Part shown: positions 61,499 through 64,000 of the stretch, one piece after another | How the letters are laid out: each line of letters opens with the position of its first letter | How positions within the stretch are numbered: position 1 is the stretch's first letter | Source: Bacteroidales bacterium | GTDB taxonomy: Bacteria > Bacteroidota > Bacteroidia > Bacteroidales > F082 | Length of the DNA: 64,000 nt | Assembly (NCBI GenBank): GCA_024710405.1 | Contig: JANJUV010000001.1 | Coordinates: 59,979 to 123,978, forward strand | Direction: 5' to 3' | The notes under the pieces: generated by a model | Told to the model about the DNA's origin: nothing | Database searches by the model: none | What the model saw: the letters and a program-made list of their open reading frames with translations, nothing else | Made by a program: the position numbers and the translations under genes

Positions 61499-62167
61499 AT
61501 GTCTGACTACATTTTAAAGCTTATTGCACAGGGCGAACACCATCAACTTGATTTCAAGTTTGAGATTTCCGACAGCAAAAAAATCGCCCGTTCATTGGTT
61601 GCCTTTGCCAATACCGATGGAGGCAAATTGCTGGTAGGCGTTAAAGACAATGGTGCCATTGCCGGTGTGCGCTCTGAAGAAGAATACCATATGGTAGAAG
61701 CAGCAGCCCAACTGTATTGCAGACCTGAAGTGAAGTTCACTACCAAAGAGTGGATCGTGCACGGAAAAAAGATTCTGGAGGTATTGGTGCCAAAAGACAA
61801 AGACATTAAGCACAAAGCACCGGACAAGAACAACGAATACAAATTTTTTGTAAGGGTTCACGATCAAAATATACTGGCTGACAGTGTATTACTAAAACTT
61901 TGGAAAAAACAACTCGACAATACTCCGATTCAAGTTTTTGTTACTGAAACAGAACTGGGATTGCTGCGTTATCTTGAAAAGAACGAATTTATATCTGCTG
62001 ATGAATTTATCAGGATGCAGGGAATTACTCGGCAGAAAGCAGAGATTATACTGGTAAATTTCATCAGGCTTTCTATAATCGACATGATTATGAGCGAAAA
62101 AGGCACTAAATTTGTACTGAAAGATATCGATTATCAAAAAATACTTCAGGAGGCAAGCTATTTATGA
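61499..62167 (+). CDS. AlbA_2-domain (Schlafen-like) ATP/DNA-binding protein
   Basis: A 222-residue protein. The N-terminal AlbA_2 domain (ISDSKKIARSLVAFANTDGG, KLLVGVKDNGAIAGVRSEEE) covers residues ~10-130, and a winged-helix-like C-terminus (TELGLLRYLEKNEFISADEF, RMQGITRQKAEIILVNFIRL) follows. Such proteins are thought to bind ATP or nucleic acid and act as regulators or stress proteins; the function here is unknown. It overlaps the next gene by four bases, so the two are translationally linked. Its -7 element and a 5' hairpin lie upstream. Confidence 0.8.
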   Translation: MSDYILKLIAQGEHHQLDFKFEISDSKKIARSLVAFANTDGGKLLVGVKDNGAIAGVRSEEEYHMVEAAAQLYCRPEVKFTTKEWIVHGKKILEVLVPKDKDIKHKAPDKNNEYKFFVRVHDQNILADSVLLKLWKKQLDNTPIQVFVTETELGLLRYLEKNEFISADEFIRMQGITRQKAEIILVNFIRLSIIDMIMSEKGTKFVLKDIDYQKILQEASYL

Positions 62168-62793
62168 CCAAGACAATTAATTCATTATTTAGCAAACATT
62201 TATCTGCATTAACTCTCTTCAGTTTACTTTTCACAAACACTCTTGTTGCACAATTTTCATTCATTGAAAATCATCATGGGTCAGGTCAATGGCATGCAGC
62301 CAATCCAAGATTTAGACTTAATATGGGCACATCATTTTTCGGCAGTTCGAACAATCCGGGAGGCATGGCCACCTGGATCAATCCTATATTACGCACCGAT
62401 GTTTCGAAACGGCTTTCGGTTTCTTTCAGCACTACATTCGTTCAAGGCTTCAATATGCCGGTTCTGACCCTAAATGAAGAACAATCACGTCCTGTCATTA
62501 CACGCCAAAATGTTGCCTATAGCACCGTTCGTGCAACCGGTTTTTATCAGGCAAGTCCTTCGCTCACAATTATGGCCTCAGCTTATAAACAGTTTCCTCT
62601 GACCATTTCTCAGCCCGAAGCAAATCCGCGTGCTTTGGATTTTGGTTCGGAAGGCGTAACTGTCGGATTTCACTTAAAGGTCAATGAAAACGTTCATTTC
62701 AGCGGTTCCGTTGACTACAGCCGTGGTGTGAACTCAGGTTTTCAGCGTAGAACATACTTTTCTGATCCTTCATACAGCCCATTTATCTGGTAA
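62164..62793 (+). CDS. Hypothetical secreted or outer-membrane protein
   Basis: A 209-residue protein with a signal peptide (about 1-29, LSALTLFSLLFTNTLVAQ) and a beta-strand-rich body with alternating hydrophobic residues (LSVSFSTTFVQGFNMPVL, YSTVRATGFYQASPSLTIMA, VTVGFHLKVNENVHFSGSVD) that looks like a small beta-barrel or outer-membrane protein. It ends in FIW, an aromatic end typical of BAM substrates. I recognise no specific family. It starts four bases before the end of the AlbA_2-domain gene and so is probably co-translated. Confidence 0.7.
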   Translation: MTKTINSLFSKHLSALTLFSLLFTNTLVAQFSFIENHHGSGQWHAANPRFRLNMGTSFFGSSNNPGGMATWINPILRTDVSKRLSVSFSTTFVQGFNMPVLTLNEEQSRPVITRQNVAYSTVRATGFYQASPSLTIMASAYKQFPLTISQPEANPRALDFGSEGVTVGFHLKVNENVHFSGSVDYSRGVNSGFQRRTYFSDPSYSPFIW

Positions 62794-62817
62794 CCTAACA
62801 ACTCTACCCCATCATTC

Positions 62818-63582
62818 ATGATCATTTTGTTATCACCTGCAAAGACGCTCGATTTCTCAGATGGAATCTCTGCTATCCGGACTTCTGTACCTTTCTTCAT
62901 GAAGGAGGCCGCCCAGCTCGTTTCCATGTTGAAGCAAAAAAGTCCGGCAGAATTGATGAAACTCATGGACATCAGCCCATCGCTGGCACAATTGAATGCA
63001 GAAAGATTTAATCAGTGGACCGGAAATGACATTTCACTGATGAAAGAAGCCGTTCTTGCTTTTCGCGGAGATGTTTACACAGGCCTCAATGCCGATACAT
63101 TTTCACAGGAAGAGCAAATATTCGCGCAGAATCATCTCAGGATTCTGTCAGGGCTATACGGATGGCTCAGGCCATTTGACCTGATCGAACCCTACAGGCT
63201 TGAGATGGAAACAACGCTGAAGGTGGACAAATCTCCTGATTTACATGGTTTCTGGCGCAAGAAACTCAGTAAGCAATTGAAGGAAGATCTTAAACTTCAA
63301 GGAAGTAAATTAGTCATCAACCTGGCTTCGAACGAGTATTTTAGCGCAATTGATATTAAAGGTATTCAGGCAGAAATAGTTACGCCGGTTTTCAAAGATC
63401 TAATTGGCGGACAGTACAAAGTCGTGAGTTTTTTTGCCAAAAAAGCAAGAGGCATGATGGCCTCCTATATAATACGGAACAGAATAGTAAGTTCGGACGA
63501 GCTCATTGGTTTTACTGACGAAGGGTATTATTATAACCCTGAGATATCCACACTCTTAAAACCGGTTTTTACACGCGGATAA
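62818..63582 (+). CDS. yaaA: Peroxide stress protein YaaA
   Basis: A 254-residue protein of the YaaA/DUF328 family, which lowers free iron and protects DNA during peroxide stress. The family marks are a start in IILLSPAKTLDF, LNAERFNQW, AVLAFRGDVYTGLNADTFS, RILSGLYGWLRPFDLIEPYRLEM and the C-terminal KARGMMASYIIRNRI followed by GYYYN. Its start is 24 bases after the preceding gene. Length is normal. The rRNA operon promoter lies 285 bases after its stop, so the last part of the window holds no further protein gene. Confidence 0.93.
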   Translation: MIILLSPAKTLDFSDGISAIRTSVPFFMKEAAQLVSMLKQKSPAELMKLMDISPSLAQLNAERFNQWTGNDISLMKEAVLAFRGDVYTGLNADTFSQEEQIFAQNHLRILSGLYGWLRPFDLIEPYRLEMETTLKVDKSPDLHGFWRKKLSKQLKEDLKLQGSKLVINLASNEYFSAIDIKGIQAEIVTPVFKDLIGGQYKVVSFFAKKARGMMASYIIRNRIVSSDELIGFTDEGYYYNPEISTLLKPVFTRG

Positions 63583-63867
63583 CAACTTTTTCACCTTTGG
63601 CGAAACCATTTTTGGGCAGCAATCGTAGAACCCTGTTGATAACTTCATAGTTGAGATAAATTTCCATGTGGTTATCTCTTGTATTTTTGCCATCCTCTTT
63701 CGCCAAATTCTGCAGTTGAAGCAGTTTTCAGGAAAACAGGGAAAAATACCACAGTTCATTGAATGTTCATGCAAAAGCAGGCAGCAATTTTTTTAGGTAC
63801 ACTTTTGTTGGCTTTCAAATACTTACAGATTCCGCTTGTTTTTTTTAATAATTTCATGAAAAAATAA
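63583..63867. other. Non-coding region upstream of the rRNA promoter
   Basis: No credible ORF (a 72-codon minus-strand frame overlaps yaaA and lacks any recognisable motif). The end, 63840-63867, is A/T-rich and could serve as an UP-type element for the strong promoter that follows. Confidence 0.4.
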
Positions 63868-63898
63868 TTTGCATGTAACGAAAAAGTGGTTAATTTTG
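63868..63898 (+). promoter_or_regulatory. Strong rRNA operon promoter (perfect -33/-7)
   Basis: TTTG (63868-63871), exactly 19 bases, TAATTTTG (63891-63898), the best promoter match in the window. Upstream AT-rich bases could enhance it. The position upstream of a boxA-like sequence identifies an rrn promoter. Confidence 0.85.
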
Positions 63899-63957
63899 CA
63901 GCCCCAATTGAGACGGAAGGCAGGGTAAGGTAATAGGAAGTTGGGTTACTAGAAGAA

Positions 63958-63968
63958 GTTCTTTGAAA
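63958..63968 (+). promoter_or_regulatory. rRNA leader boxA-like antitermination element (16S gene begins beyond the window)
   Basis: GTTCTTTGAAA in an AGAAGTTCTTTGAAA context is the conserved leader element ahead of Bacteroidota 16S rRNA genes, so the window ends inside the rrn leader, 32 bases after it. The 16S gene is expected shortly beyond base 64000. Confidence 0.85.
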
Positions 63969-64000
63969 AGCTTGAATAGAATAAAGTCTGGAAAGGTAAG

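Noticed and set aside
63556..63774. 72-codon minus-strand ORF between yaaA and the rRNA promoter
   Set aside because: Overlaps the yaaA end, no motif, Cys-rich composition typical of random frames.

Overview
The window is chromosomal DNA of a member of the Bacteroidota, most likely a fermentative, anaerobic Bacteroidales-type organism. Evidence: many start regions carry the Bacteroidota -7 element TAnnTTTG (often no Shine-Dalgarno); several large secreted proteins end in type IX secretion (T9SS) sorting domains; porD, a Bacteroidota-specific gene, sits in its usual bamD-rpoZ-coaBC-porD-recN order; and there is a serine-palmitoyltransferase-like enzyme. Anaerobic energy metabolism is suggested by a ferredoxin-dependent 2-oxoacid oxidoreductase (vorDBAC) and an ADP-forming acyl-CoA synthetase.

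Layout. 0-2 kb: the end of a KdpD-like sensor kinase, kdpE, and an isoprenylcysteine-methyltransferase-like membrane protein. 2-9 kb: an amino-acid-related cluster with a PLP racemase, a GNAT, a sodium/solute symporter, a MarR regulator with a palindromic candidate operator, a DMT exporter and a lysine/saccharopine dehydrogenase-like enzyme; then an rRNA methyltransferase. 9-20 kb: a DAK2-DegV fusion, an ADP-forming acyl-CoA synthetase, a DUF4143 ATPase, an aminotransferase, vorDBAC, a DUF2400 protein and a K+ channel. An aminotransferase, VOR and ADP-forming synthetase together can oxidise amino acids to acids with ATP yield.

20-26 kb: two small lipoproteins and a LytTR regulator with a very large propeller-type sensor kinase. 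26-32 kb: fabI, then recN-porD-coaBC-rpoZ-bamD. 32-39.5 kb: a serine-palmitoyltransferase-like enzyme with an unknown membrane protein; a T9SS zinc carboxypeptidase with dapA and a DUF6913 gene; an MBL-fold hydrolase; a small zinc-finger protein. 39.7-54.2 kb: secreted surface proteins (a CxxCH/choice-of-anchor-V protein, a 1435-residue receptor-L/leucine-rich-repeat protein, and two tandem paralogues), interrupted by argS, a cyclic-2,3-diphosphoglycerate-synthetase-like GTPase and a small DUF559 nuclease gene bracketed by GC-rich repeats.

54.4-64 kb: an SRPBCC protein, the pyrimidine genes carAB and pyrBI, an AlbA_2-domain protein, a possible outer-membrane protein and yaaA. The window ends inside the leader of an rRNA operon, with a perfect -33/-7 promoter and a boxA-like element; the 16S gene itself lies beyond the right edge.

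The most interesting signals are two leader-ORF/terminator arrangements in front of carA and pyrB. In each, a short ORF reads through an intrinsic terminator with the same 3' arm and U-tract, and the carA leader stop codon overlaps the carA start. This resembles the enteric pyrBI attenuator and suggests transcription-translation-coupled control of pyrimidine synthesis. Second is the DUF559 nuclease bracketed by GC-rich repeats, next to a 102-bp element with perfect 23-bp inverted ends. All functional statements rest on reading the sequence and family knowledge; no database search was possible.
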